Shown here piece by piece: positions 51,148 through 59,129 of a DNA stretch of 64,000 nt. The position numbers were made by a program, and so were the translations under genes. Source of the stretch: Ancylobacter lacus (GTDB lineage: Bacteria; Pseudomonadota; Alphaproteobacteria; Rhizobiales; Xanthobacteraceae); the NCBI RefSeq assembly GCF_018390635.1, contig NZ_JAHBGE010000044.1:248001-312000 (forward strand), written 5' to 3'. Below the pieces are notes generated by a model. That model ran no database searches, had not been told where the DNA came from, and saw only the letters and a program-made list of their open reading frames with translations. The first letter of the stretch is position 1. Each line of letters starts with the position of its first letter.

Positions 51148-52566
51148 TCACTCCGCGGGCTTGATGATGGCGTCACGGGCGGCGTGGCCGGCGGCCGCCA
51201 GCGGCCGGTTGCCGGGCGGGATGTCGCGCGGCGGAGGCTCGATCGAGGACCCGGCGGGGCCGCGCACGATCAGGCGGTTGATGTAGTAGATGCCCATCGA
51301 GAACACGATGCCGTAGACGGCGACGAACAGCGCCAGGGTGAGGGCGACGGCCCAGCCGTGCACGGGCGAGATGGCATCAACCGTCCGCAGGATGCCGGTC
51401 GCGACCCAGGGCTGGCGGCCGACCTCGGTGACGAACCAGCCGGAGATGATGGCGAGGAAGCCGAGCGGCCAGACATATTGCGCCGGCTTCAGGAACCAGT
51501 CGGTGTCGAACAGCCGCCGGCGCCACAGCAGGAACTGCCCGGCCCAGCCGATCAGGATCATCAGCAGGCCGATGCCCACCATGATGCGGAAGGCGAAGAA
51601 GGGAATGGCGACCGGCGGCCGGTCTTCCGCGGGAAAGCTCTTCAGTCCCTGGAAGGTCCCGTCCCAGCTATGGGTGAGGATGACGCTGCCGAGATGGGGA
51701 ATGGCGATCTGGTAGTCGTTCTTCTCGGCGGCCTCGTTGGGAATCGCGAACAGGACGAGCGGCACCCCCTGCGCACCCGGCTCGTTCTCCCAATGGCCCT
51801 CGATGGCGGCGATCTTGGCCGGCTGGTGCTGCAGCGTGACGAGGCCGTGGGAGTCGCCGATGAAGGCCTGCACCGGCGCGAGGATGGCGATGAGCCCCAG
51901 CGCCATGCGGATCATGGTCCGGGAATCCTCGGGGTAGCGGTTGGCGACGACATAGCGCGCCCCGACCGCCAGCACCACGAAGGCGGTGGTGAGGTAGCAC
52001 GCGGTCACCATGTGGGCGAAACGCAGCGGGAAGGTCGGGTTGAAGATGACCTGCAGCCAGTCGACCGGATAGGCGATGCCGTCGCGCACCTCGTGGCCGG
52101 CCGGAAACTGCATCCAGCTATTGGCCGAGAGGATCCAGAACGCCGAGGTCGCGGTGCCGAACGCGACCGCGAGCGAGGCGAAAACGTGCAGGCCCTTCGG
52201 TACCCGATTCCAGCCGAACAGCATGATGCCGAGGAAGGTGGCTTCGAGGAAGAAGGCGGTGAGCACCTCGTAGCCGATCAGCGGGCCGATGACGTTGCCC
52301 GCCACGTCGGCGAAACGGCTCCAGTTCGTGCCGAACTGGTAGGAGAGCACGATGCCGGAAACCACGCCCATCGCGAACGAGACGGCGAAGATCTTGGTGA
52401 AGAACCGCGCGATGCGATGGTAGCGCTCGGCGCCGGTCACCAGCCACAGCACCTCCAGCGTAGCCACATAGGCGGACAGGCCGATGGTGAAGGCTGGGAA
52501 GATGACGTGAAAGGAGACGGTGAAGGCAAACTGGATGCGCGCCAATATTATGGGGTCGAAATCCAT
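51148..52566 (-). CDS. cydA: Cytochrome bd-type quinol oxidase subunit I (short Q-loop, CioA-like)
   Basis: A 472-aa heme-bearing subunit. Heme-ligand and quinol-site regions are visible in RIQFAFTVSFHVIFPAFTIG, FAVSFAMGVVSGIVLSYQFG, EATFLGIMLFGWNRVP and the GWFVTEVGRQPWVATGILRT motif. The region between helices 6 and 7 is short, as in cyanide-insensitive oxidases, and not the long E. coli Q-loop. ATG at 52566 has AGGAG six bases upstream. Two small inverted repeats upstream may be operators. Confidence 0.95.
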   Translation of the reverse strand: MDFDPIILARIQFAFTVSFHVIFPAFTIGLSAYVATLEVLWLVTGAERYHRIARFFTKIFAVSFAMGVVSGIVLSYQFGTNWSRFADVAGNVIGPLIGYEVLTAFFLEATFLGIMLFGWNRVPKGLHVFASLAVAFGTATSAFWILSANSWMQFPAGHEVRDGIAYPVDWLQVIFNPTFPLRFAHMVTACYLTTAFVVLAVGARYVVANRYPEDSRTMIRMALGLIAILAPVQAFIGDSHGLVTLQHQPAKIAAIEGHWENEPGAQGVPLVLFAIPNEAAEKNDYQIAIPHLGSVILTHSWDGTFQGLKSFPAEDRPPVAIPFFAFRIMVGIGLLMILIGWAGQFLLWRRRLFDTDWFLKPAQYVWPLGFLAIISGWFVTEVGRQPWVATGILRTVDAISPVHGWAVALTLALFVAVYGIVFSMGIYYINRLIVRGPAGSSIEPPPRDIPPGNRPLAAAGHAARDAIIKPAE

Positions 52567-52622
52567 CGCATGCTCCTGCAAACAGGACGCGGCCCCACCG
52601 TCTGCCGCACCGACCGGCTCAC

Positions 52623-52670
52623 CTTACGCTGTAAGCTGGCGCCTTGGAATGAATCTGGGAAGACAGATTG
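52623..52670. promoter_or_regulatory. Two small inverted repeats upstream of cydAB
   Basis: CTTAC-GCT-GTAAG (52623-52635) lies 57 bp before the cydA start. AATCTG-GGAAGA-CAGATT (about 52652-52669) lies just upstream of it. Both are perfect dyads; I do not recognise the regulator. No FNR-type TTGA-N6-TCAA is present here. Confidence 0.4.
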
Positions 52671-52718
52671 TCCGAGCCTTTAGGCGGAGGCGTTCGTCGA
52701 GCCGCGGCCCGAATGGGC

Positions 52719-53636
52719 TCACATGCGACCGTTGCGGGTCTCTTCCAGCCGGCGGCGGATCGCGAGGAAGTCGCGCCACACCATCCGCTTGCCGAGCGGC
52801 GTGCGCAGCAGATAGGCCGGATGGAAGGTCGCCAGCGCGGCGATGGAGCGCCGGCCGGTCTGGTAGTCCAGCCAGCGCCCGCGCGCCTTGGTGATGCCAT
52901 CGGTGATGCCGAGCAGCGTCTGGGCCGAAGGCCCGCCGAGGCACACCAGCACATCGGGGTTCACCAGCTCGATCTGCCGGCGGATGAAGGGCAGGCAGAT
53001 GGCGGTTTCCTGCGGCGTCGGCGTGCGGTTGCCGGGCGGCCGCCATGGCACGACATTGGCGATGTAGGCGGAGCCGCGGTCGAGCCCGATGGCCGCCATC
53101 ATCCGGTCCAGCAGCTTGCCCGAGCGGCCGACGAACGGCTTGCCCTCGATGTCCTCCTCCCGTCCCGGCGCCTCGCCCACGAACATGATGCGTGCCTGCG
53201 GGTTGCCGTCCGCGAAGACGAGCCGGGTCGCCGTGGCCTTCAGCGGGCAGCCGTCGAAGCCTTCGAGCAGGACGCGCAAGCTGTCGAGATTGGCGGCACT
53301 GGCCGCCGCCGCGCGGGCATCGAGGGCGGCGATGTCGGGAGGTGGTGGGGCACCGGTCTCGGCCGGCGCGGCCGGCGGCCGTGCGGGCATCCCCCGGCCG
53401 GCGGGTGCCGGCATGGCGGAAGGCGGCGGCGCCGGTGGGGGCGGCAGCGCGGAAGACGCTGCGGCCGCTGCGGCGGGGCGGGGCCGTCCGGGCGCGGCGC
53501 CGGCAGTGCGCACCTCGGCGGCGCTTTCGGCGAATCGATCCACCGGCTCTTCGCCGAGCGCGACATCGACCCCCGCTTCCAGGTGGAAGGCGAGGATATC
53601 CATCAGCACGTCGCGGTCGGACGGAAGGTCGGCCAT
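52719..53636 (-). CDS. Uracil-DNA glycosylase, family 4-like, lacking two Fe-S cysteines
   Basis: A 305-aa enzyme that removes uracil from DNA. The active-site motif is [20 protein letters not shown] and the second motif is [23 protein letters not shown] is also family-like. Canonical family 4 enzymes bind [4Fe-4S] through four Cys. Here the first pair appears as FDGCPL (first Cys is Phe) and the usual KCRPPGNR Cys is Trp, leaving only CPL and ICLPF. An N-terminal ~100-residue Ala/Pro-rich extension precedes the domain. It diverges from the ETF-QO gene. Confidence 0.9.
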   Translation of the reverse strand: MADLPSDRDVLMDILAFHLEAGVDVALGEEPVDRFAESAAEVRTAGAAPGRPRPAAAAAASSALPPPPAPPPSAMPAPAGRGMPARPPAAPAETGAPPPPDIAALDARAAAASAANLDSLRVLLEGFDGCPLKATATRLVFADGNPQARIMFVGEAPGREEDIEGKPFVGRSGKLLDRMMAAIGLDRGSAYIANVVPWRPPGNRTPTPQETAICLPFIRRQIELVNPDVLVCLGGPSAQTLLGITDGITKARGRWLDYQTGRRSIAALATFHPAYLLRTPLGKRMVWRDFLAIRRRLEETRNGRM

Positions 53637-53769
53637 GCGCCCTTGTAGCACCGCCACGCGCCCGGTGCAGGCCCGGCGGCGCCCCGCGCGGTGGAATGCC
53701 CGCGCATGGGCGATTGTCTTGGCGCCGCAAGCATGGAAGAAGTCCAAATCAGTCGAGGGAGAGTGACGG

Positions 53770-55443
53770 ATGGACGCGGCGGAGCTGCCCGAACGCGAAT
53801 CGATGGATTTTGACGTCGTCATCGTGGGCGCCGGTCCGGCCGGGCTGGCCAGCGCGATCCGGCTGAAGCAGCTCGCCGAGGCGGCGGGCGCGGAGATTTC
53901 CGTCCTCGTTGTCGAGAAGGGCTCGGAGGTCGGGGCGCACATCCTCTCCGGTGCGGTGATCGACCCCATCGGCCTCGACCGGCTGCTGCCGGACTGGCGG
54001 GCGGATGCCGACGCGCCGCTGAAGACTCCCGTCACGGACGACCGCTTCTATCTCCTCGGCCCGGCGGGCTCGGTGCGGCTGCCCAGCGCGCTCATGCCGC
54101 CGCTCATGAGCAATCACGGCGCCTATATCGGCTCGCTCGGCAATGTCGCGCGCTGGCTTGCGGCGAAGGCGGAGGCGCTCGGCGTCGAGATCTACCCGGG
54201 CTTTGCCGCCAATGAGGTGCTGTTCGACGAGGCCGGGGCGGTGGTCGGCGTCGCCACCGGCGACATGGGCATCGGTCGCGACGGCGAGATGACCGACCGC
54301 TATACCCGCGGCATGGAGCTGCGGGCGCGCTACACCCTGTTCGCCGAGGGCGCGCGGGGGCAGCTCTCCAAGCAGCTCATCGCCCGGTTCGGCCTTGCGG
54401 AAGGCCGCGAGCCGCAGAAATACGGCATCGGGCTGAAGGAGATCTGGCAGGTCGCGCCGGAGAAGCACCGGCCCGGGCTGGTGCAGCACTCCTTCGGCTG
54501 GCCGCTGGATGCGGCAACCGGCGGCGGCTCGTTCCTCTATCATCTGGAGGACCGGCAGGTCGCGGTGGGCTTCGTGGTCCACCTGAATTATGCCAATCCC
54601 TATCTCTCGCCGTTCGAGGAGTTCCAGCGCTTCAAGACCCATCCGCTGGTGCGCGACACCTTCGAGGGGGGCAAGCGGCTGGCCTATGGCGCCCGCGCCA
54701 TCACCGAAGGCGGCTTCCAGTCCGTTCCGAAGCTGGTGTTTCCGGGCGGCGCGCTGGTCGGCTGCGCCGCCGGTTTCGTCAACGTGCCGCGCATCAAGGG
54801 CAGCCATAATGCCGTGCTCTCCGGCATGCTGGCGGCCGAGCATCTCTTCCCCGTCCTCGCCGAGGGCCGGGCCCAGGACGAGCTGACCGGCTATGAGGCG
54901 GCGTGGCGCTCGTCCGACATCGGGCGCGACCTGTGGAAGGTGCGCAACGTCAAGCCGCTGTGGTCGAAGCTCGGCACCTTCGTGGGCATCGGGCTCGGCG
55001 GGCTCGACATGTGGGCGAACAGCCTTCTCGGCATCTCGCCCTTCGGCACGCTGAGGCATGGCAAGCCGGATCATGCCAGCCTCAAGCCCGCCGCCGCCTG
55101 CCGCCGGATCGACTATCCCCGGCCGGACGGGGTGGTGTCGTTCGATCGGCTTTCCTCGGTATTCCTCTCCAACACCAACCATGAGGAAGACCAGCCGCCG
55201 CATCTGGTGGTGCGGGACATGGAGCTGCAGAAGACCTCGGAGCACGATGTCTTCGCCGGTCCGTCGGGCCGCTACTGCCCGGCCGGCGTCTATGAATGGG
55301 TGGAGGAGGGCGGCACGCCGCGCTTCGTGATCAACGCGCAGAACTGCGTGCACTGCAAGACCTGCGATATCAAGGACCCCAACCAGAACATCACCTGGAT
55401 CGCCCCCGAAGGCGGCGGCGGCCCGAACTATCCCAATATGTGA
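53770..55443 (+). CDS. Electron transfer flavoprotein-ubiquinone oxidoreductase
   Basis: A 557-aa membrane-associated FAD and [4Fe-4S] protein passing electrons from ETF to ubiquinone. The FAD dinucleotide motif is DVVIVGAGPAGLASAIRLKQ, followed by EKGSEVGAHILSGAVIDP. The C-terminal cluster region has PAGVYEW, then INAQNCVHCKTCDIKDPNQN and the end GGGGPNYPNM. The length is standard. ATG at 53770 is used; the in-frame Met 11 codons later is possible. It serves beta-oxidation together with enzymes such as the hydratase at 18.9 kb. Confidence 0.97.
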   Translation: MDAAELPERESMDFDVVIVGAGPAGLASAIRLKQLAEAAGAEISVLVVEKGSEVGAHILSGAVIDPIGLDRLLPDWRADADAPLKTPVTDDRFYLLGPAGSVRLPSALMPPLMSNHGAYIGSLGNVARWLAAKAEALGVEIYPGFAANEVLFDEAGAVVGVATGDMGIGRDGEMTDRYTRGMELRARYTLFAEGARGQLSKQLIARFGLAEGREPQKYGIGLKEIWQVAPEKHRPGLVQHSFGWPLDAATGGGSFLYHLEDRQVAVGFVVHLNYANPYLSPFEEFQRFKTHPLVRDTFEGGKRLAYGARAITEGGFQSVPKLVFPGGALVGCAAGFVNVPRIKGSHNAVLSGMLAAEHLFPVLAEGRAQDELTGYEAAWRSSDIGRDLWKVRNVKPLWSKLGTFVGIGLGGLDMWANSLLGISPFGTLRHGKPDHASLKPAAACRRIDYPRPDGVVSFDRLSSVFLSNTNHEEDQPPHLVVRDMELQKTSEHDVFAGPSGRYCPAGVYEWVEEGGTPRFVINAQNCVHCKTCDIKDPNQNITWIAPEGGGGPNYPNM

Positions 55444-55502
55444 CGCCGCCGCGTCGTGGCGCCAAGGGAGCAGGCGCGATCTGGAATCTCCCGGGACGGG
55501 AG

Positions 55503-55541
55503 TGTCACCGAACCGTAATCCGGCCTTCATAGACCCGTCAC
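55503..55541 (+). promoter_or_regulatory. Pho-box-like array: four hexamers at exact 11-bp spacing
   Basis: TGTCAC (55503), CGTAAT (55514), CTTCAT (55525) and CGTCAC (55536) recur every 11 bp, matching the TGTCA-type direct-repeat half-sites and period of PhoB binding sites. The array ends 48 bp before the phnC start. The second and third hexamers are weaker matches. Confidence 0.55.
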
Positions 55542-55589
55542 GCCCTCCGCGTACCCCCGGTCCATCGTTCTCCGGCCGGCGAGGGACCC

Positions 55590-56423
55590 ATGGCGGCAGC
55601 GCTTGAGCTCGACCGTGTGACCAAGACCTACGGCGCCATGCGCGCCGTCGACGGCGTCTCGCTCTCGATCGCGCCCGGCGAGCGCGTCGCACTGATCGGG
55701 GCCTCCGGTTCCGGCAAATCCACCCTCATTCGCGTGGCTTCCGGCCTATCCCTCGCCGATCGCGGCGCGGGGCAGGGCATCGTGCGCTCCTTCGGGGTGA
55801 GCGTGCAGGAAGAGGGGCGCCTCAGCCGGGAGGTGCGCCGTGCCCGCCGCCATATCGGCCTCGTCTTTCAGCAGTTCGCCCTGGTCGGCCGGCTTTCCGT
55901 GCTCACCAATGTGCTGGTGGGGGCTCTCGGCCGCATGAGCGTGCTGCGCGGCACGCTGGGCCTGTTCAACGAGGATGAGCGGCGCACTGCCTATGCCGCC
56001 CTCGCCGAGGTTGGCATCGCCGCCCATGCCGCGAAGAAGGCCCGCCAACTCTCCGGCGGCCAGCAGCAGCGTGTCGCGATCGCCCGCGCGCTGGTGCAGG
56101 GCGCCAAGCTGGTGCTGGCGGACGAGCCCATCGCCTCGCTGGACCCGAAGTCGGCCAAGCGTGTCATGGACACGCTGGTCACCATGAGCCGGGACCACGG
56201 CATCGCGCTGGTCGTCTCGCTGCACCAGGTCGACTACGCCACGGCCTATTTCGACCGCGTGGTCGCGATGAATGCCGGGCGCGTCGTGTTCGACGGGCCG
56301 GCCTCCAAGATCACGGCCGCCTTCCTCACCGAACTCTACGGCGCCAGCGCCGAGGAACTCATCCTGCCGAGCCAGTTCACGGCTCCGGCGGCGCCGAACG
56401 CCGAACTCGTTTCCGCATCCTGA
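55590..56423 (+). CDS. phnC: Phosphonate ABC transporter ATP-binding protein
   Basis: A 277-aa ABC ATPase. Walker A is [17 protein letters not shown], the signature [18 protein letters not shown], and Walker [19 protein letters not shown]. The PhnC-specific region [20 protein letters not shown], with an inserted [13 protein letters not shown] segment, identifies the subfamily. It is the first gene of phnCDE, 15 bp before phnD, behind a Pho-box-like array. Confidence 0.95.
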   Translation: MAAALELDRVTKTYGAMRAVDGVSLSIAPGERVALIGASGSGKSTLIRVASGLSLADRGAGQGIVRSFGVSVQEEGRLSREVRRARRHIGLVFQQFALVGRLSVLTNVLVGALGRMSVLRGTLGLFNEDERRTAYAALAEVGIAAHAAKKARQLSGGQQQRVAIARALVQGAKLVLADEPIASLDPKSAKRVMDTLVTMSRDHGIALVVSLHQVDYATAYFDRVVAMNAGRVVFDGPASKITAAFLTELYGASAEELILPSQFTAPAAPNAELVSAS

Positions 56424-56437
56424 TAGGAGCACTCTCC

Positions 56438-57451
56438 ATGAAGCGCCTTCTTGCCGCCGGCCTCGTGCTGGCCGGTCTCTCCGCCCCGCTTGCCGCCCCC
56501 GCGGCGGCGCAGGAAGTGAAGGAGCTGAACTTCGGCTTCATCTCCACTGAATCCTCCGCCAACCTCGCCAAGAGCTTCGAGCCCCTGATGCAGGACCTCG
56601 AAAAGGCGATCGGCATCCCGGTGAAGGCCTATTTCGCCGGCGACTATGCCGGCGTCATCGAGGGCATGCGCTTCAAGAAGGTCGACATCGGCTGGTTCGG
56701 CAACAAGTCGGCGATGGAGGCCGTCGACCGCGCCAATGGCGAGGTCTTCGTGAAGACCGCCAAGCCGGACGGTTCGAGCGGCTACTACTCGCTGATCGTC
56801 ACCAATGTGGACCGCAGCGATATCAACACCCTCAAGGACGTTCTGGATTGCTCCAAGGGGTTCAACTTCGCCAATGGCGACCCGAACTCCACCTCGGGCT
56901 TCCTCGTTCCCGGCTATTACGTCTTCGCGCTGAACAAGGTCGATCCGGCCAAGTGCTACAAGCGCGTCGTCTCCGGCAATCATGAAGCCAACCTGCTCTC
57001 GGTCGCCAACAAGCAGGTCGATTTCGCCACCAACAACACCGAAAACATCACCCGGCTGCAGATGACCCGGCCGGACGAAGCCAAGAAGATCAAGGAAGTG
57101 TGGCGCTCGCCGCTGATCCCCGGCGACCCGATCGTGTGGCGCCGTGACCTGCCGTCGGACCTGAAGGCCAAGATCTACACCTTCTTCATGACCTATGGCC
57201 GCCTCGGCACGCCGGAAGAAGTCGAGCACGCCCGCGCCGTTCTCGCCAAGACCTCGGATGGCTGGGGTCCCTTCCTCGCCTCTTCCGACGCCCAGCTCTA
57301 CCCGATCCGCCAGCTCGAGCTCTTCAAGAGCCGCCTGAAGGTCGAGAACAACGACAAGCTGTCGGCCGAGGAGAAGGCCAGCCAGATCAAGGAGATCGAC
57401 GACAAGCTCGCCGCTCTCGACGCGCTGGCGAAGAAGATCCCCGCGATGTGA
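56438..57451 (+). CDS. phnD: Phosphonate ABC transporter substrate-binding protein
   Basis: A 337-aa periplasmic protein. The signal peptide is [22 protein letters not shown]. The mature domain begins [20 protein letters not shown] and contains the PhnD-type stretches [31 protein letters not shown] and [20 protein letters not shown] [16 protein letters not shown]. It binds 2-aminoethylphosphonate or other phosphonates. A strong stem-loop follows before phnE. Confidence 0.95.
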   Translation: MKRLLAAGLVLAGLSAPLAAPAAAQEVKELNFGFISTESSANLAKSFEPLMQDLEKAIGIPVKAYFAGDYAGVIEGMRFKKVDIGWFGNKSAMEAVDRANGEVFVKTAKPDGSSGYYSLIVTNVDRSDINTLKDVLDCSKGFNFANGDPNSTSGFLVPGYYVFALNKVDPAKCYKRVVSGNHEANLLSVANKQVDFATNNTENITRLQMTRPDEAKKIKEVWRSPLIPGDPIVWRRDLPSDLKAKIYTFFMTYGRLGTPEEVEHARAVLAKTSDGWGPFLASSDAQLYPIRQLELFKSRLKVENNDKLSAEEKASQIKEIDDKLAALDALAKKIPAM

Positions 57452-57473
57452 CACGCTCCCCCGGGAGCTTTTG

Positions 57474-57497
57474 GGAGCCCCGCGCCTGCGGGGCTCC
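57474..57497 (+). repeat. Stem-loop between phnD and phnE
   Basis: GGAGCCCCGC (57474-57483) and GCGGGGCTCC (57488-57497) make a 10-bp stem with a 4-bp loop and no T-tract. Such intercistronic hairpins commonly stabilise the binding-protein mRNA relative to the permease mRNA. Confidence 0.6.
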
Positions 57498-57618
57498 GCC
57501 TGCCTTCGGAAGCCGCGACGTCTCGCTGGCGAGGCTTCCCTCTTCGCGTGACAGACCGGCAGATCGCCCCATTCCGAGCGCCGCGCCGCACCGCCGGCCC
57601 CTCTTGAGGACCCTTGCG

Positions 57619-58440
57619 ATGCACCTTTCCGACGTCGCCCATCGCTCGGCCGTCAGCACCATTCCCGCGCCGCCCCTGACGCCGCTGCCTACCCGGCTCG
57701 CCCGCCTCGCCCTTGCGGCGGTCTGCGTGGTGGTGCTGGTGTACTGCTGGCACGAGGCGGAAATGAACCCGGTGATGCTGTGGCGCGACTCCGGCAACAT
57801 GGCCACGCTGGGTGCCGAGTTCCTGACGCCGGATTTCACCGAATGGGAGATGTACGCCCAGAACATGGTGGAGACGCTGGCGATCGCGGTGTGGGGAACG
57901 CTGCTCGCCGTGGTCGCCGGCATTCCGCTCGGCATCCTGTCAGCCGATAACGTCGCGCCGCGCTGGGTCGCCTTCCCGATCCGCCGCCTGATGGACGCCT
58001 GCCGTGCCATCAACGAACTGGTGTTCGCCCTCATCTTCATCGCCGCGGTGGGCCTCGGCCCGTTTGCCGGCGTGCTCGCGCTGTTCGTCCACACCACGGG
58101 CGTCATCGCCAAGCTGTTCTCCGAGGCGGTGGAGGCGACCGACCCCGCGCCGGTGGAGGGCATTCGCGGCACCGGCGGCACCTGGCTCCAGGAGGTCGTC
58201 TACGGCGTGCTGCCTCAGGTGCTGCCGCTGTGGATCTCCTACGCGCTGTACCGCTTTGAATCGAATGTGCGCTCGGCCACCGTGCTCGGCATTGTCGGCG
58301 GCGGTGGCATCGGCATGACGTTCAACGAGACCATCCGCGGCTTCAACTACTCGCAGGCCTCGGCGATCCTCATCATCGTGGTGCTGACGGTCTCGGTGCT
58401 GGACGTGGTCAGCCAGAATATCCGCAAGCGCTTTATCTGA
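57619..58440 (+). CDS. phnE: Phosphonate ABC transporter permease
   Basis: A 273-aa membrane protein with about six helices. After a short cytoplasmic leader come [20 protein letters not shown], then [20 protein letters not shown], the coupling loop [20 protein letters not shown], and the end [12 protein letters not shown], typical of PhnE. ATG at 57619 follows GAGGA; the open frame reaches back to 57448 but is not protein-like there. Only one PhnE is encoded and no C-P lyase or other phosphonate-degradation genes lie nearby. Confidence 0.94.
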   Translation: MHLSDVAHRSAVSTIPAPPLTPLPTRLARLALAAVCVVVLVYCWHEAEMNPVMLWRDSGNMATLGAEFLTPDFTEWEMYAQNMVETLAIAVWGTLLAVVAGIPLGILSADNVAPRWVAFPIRRLMDACRAINELVFALIFIAAVGLGPFAGVLALFVHTTGVIAKLFSEAVEATDPAPVEGIRGTGGTWLQEVVYGVLPQVLPLWISYALYRFESNVRSATVLGIVGGGGIGMTFNETIRGFNYSQASAILIIVVLTVSVLDVVSQNIRKRFI

Positions 58441-58571
58441 CAGCCGAAATCACCTGTCGGGACGGCCGGCGCGGTCGCCGGCGGCGCCCGCGTGGCCGCG
58501 TTAAGGCACGCGGCGAAAGCGGGGCTGGCGAAATCACAAGGGTGGGAAATCCTGCCCGCCCGGCGCATGGC

Positions 58572-58614
58572 TCGTATACGATAACGGTGCGTGCGATCAT
58601 ATCGTGTACGATAT
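58572..58614. promoter_or_regulatory. Twin palindromic operators upstream of the 80-aa secreted protein
   Basis: TCGTATACGA (58572-58581) is a perfect 10-bp palindrome. ATATCGT-GT-ACGATAT (58599-58614) is a 16-bp dyad containing TCGTGTACGA, one base different from the first. Their centres are 30 bp apart, about three helical turns. The GTATAC-type core resembles operators of GntR-family (FadR subgroup) repressors. The second site ends 68 bp before the ATG at 58682. Confidence 0.55.
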
Positions 58615-58681
58615 AGAACGGTCTTCATCACCTCGGCGCCGCCAAGCGACGGCGCCTCCCTCCGAAGACTGGAGACTGACC

Positions 58682-58924
58682 ATGAAGATGACCGCCATCG
58701 CTCTCGCCACCCTCGCCACCCTGAGCTTCGCGGCGACCGCCGAAGCCAAGCTGAGCCACGAGGAGCAGGCCGGCTGGAAGCAGACCGTCCAGAACCAGAC
58801 TGTGGGCACGCCGGACGCCACCCCGGTCGTTGAAGGCCGCAATGCCGCCAGCACCGCCGTCGACACCTCCGAGCCCTATATCCGCCAGTCGGTGGAGCAG
58901 AACGCCCGCACCGGCGTGAAGTGA
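58682..58924 (+). CDS. Small secreted hypothetical protein
   Basis: An 80-aa protein. The signal peptide is MTAIALATLATLSFAATAEA, leaving about 58 residues (KLSHEEQAGWKQTVQNQTVG, then a Thr/Ala-rich stretch and YIRQSVEQNARTGVK). I do not recognise the family. It has a good GGAGACTGACC leader, a terminator directly after it and conspicuous paired operators before it, so it appears to be its own tightly controlled transcription unit. Confidence 0.75.
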   Translation: MKMTAIALATLATLSFAATAEAKLSHEEQAGWKQTVQNQTVGTPDATPVVEGRNAASTAVDTSEPYIRQSVEQNARTGVK

Positions 58925-58950
58925 TTTCGGACCGAGACCGTCTTTTCCTC

Positions 58951-58985
58951 AGGGCGCGACCTCCGGGTCGCGCCCTTCTTGTTTG
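58951..58985 (+). terminator. Rho-independent terminator of the small secreted protein gene
   Basis: AGGGCGCGAC (58951-58960) pairs with GTCGCGCCCT (58967-58976), followed by TCTTGTTTG, 27 bp after the stop codon. Confidence 0.85.
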
Positions 58986-59129
58986 CCGGAACGCAGGCTG
59001 TTTCCGCGCGGTCCGGGCGTACCTCTCCAAAGCTTAATCTTCCCGTCATCCTTGCGCCGCGATTGGATCGGCTAAGCTCGTTTCCTGCGAACGGCACGCC
59101 CGGTGCCGTCATCTGCCGGAGACGCTCCC

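Noticed and set aside
50065..52683. 872-codon plus-strand frame opposite cydAB
   Set aside because: Repetitive Arg/Asp/His/Gly composition, opposite two conserved membrane genes.
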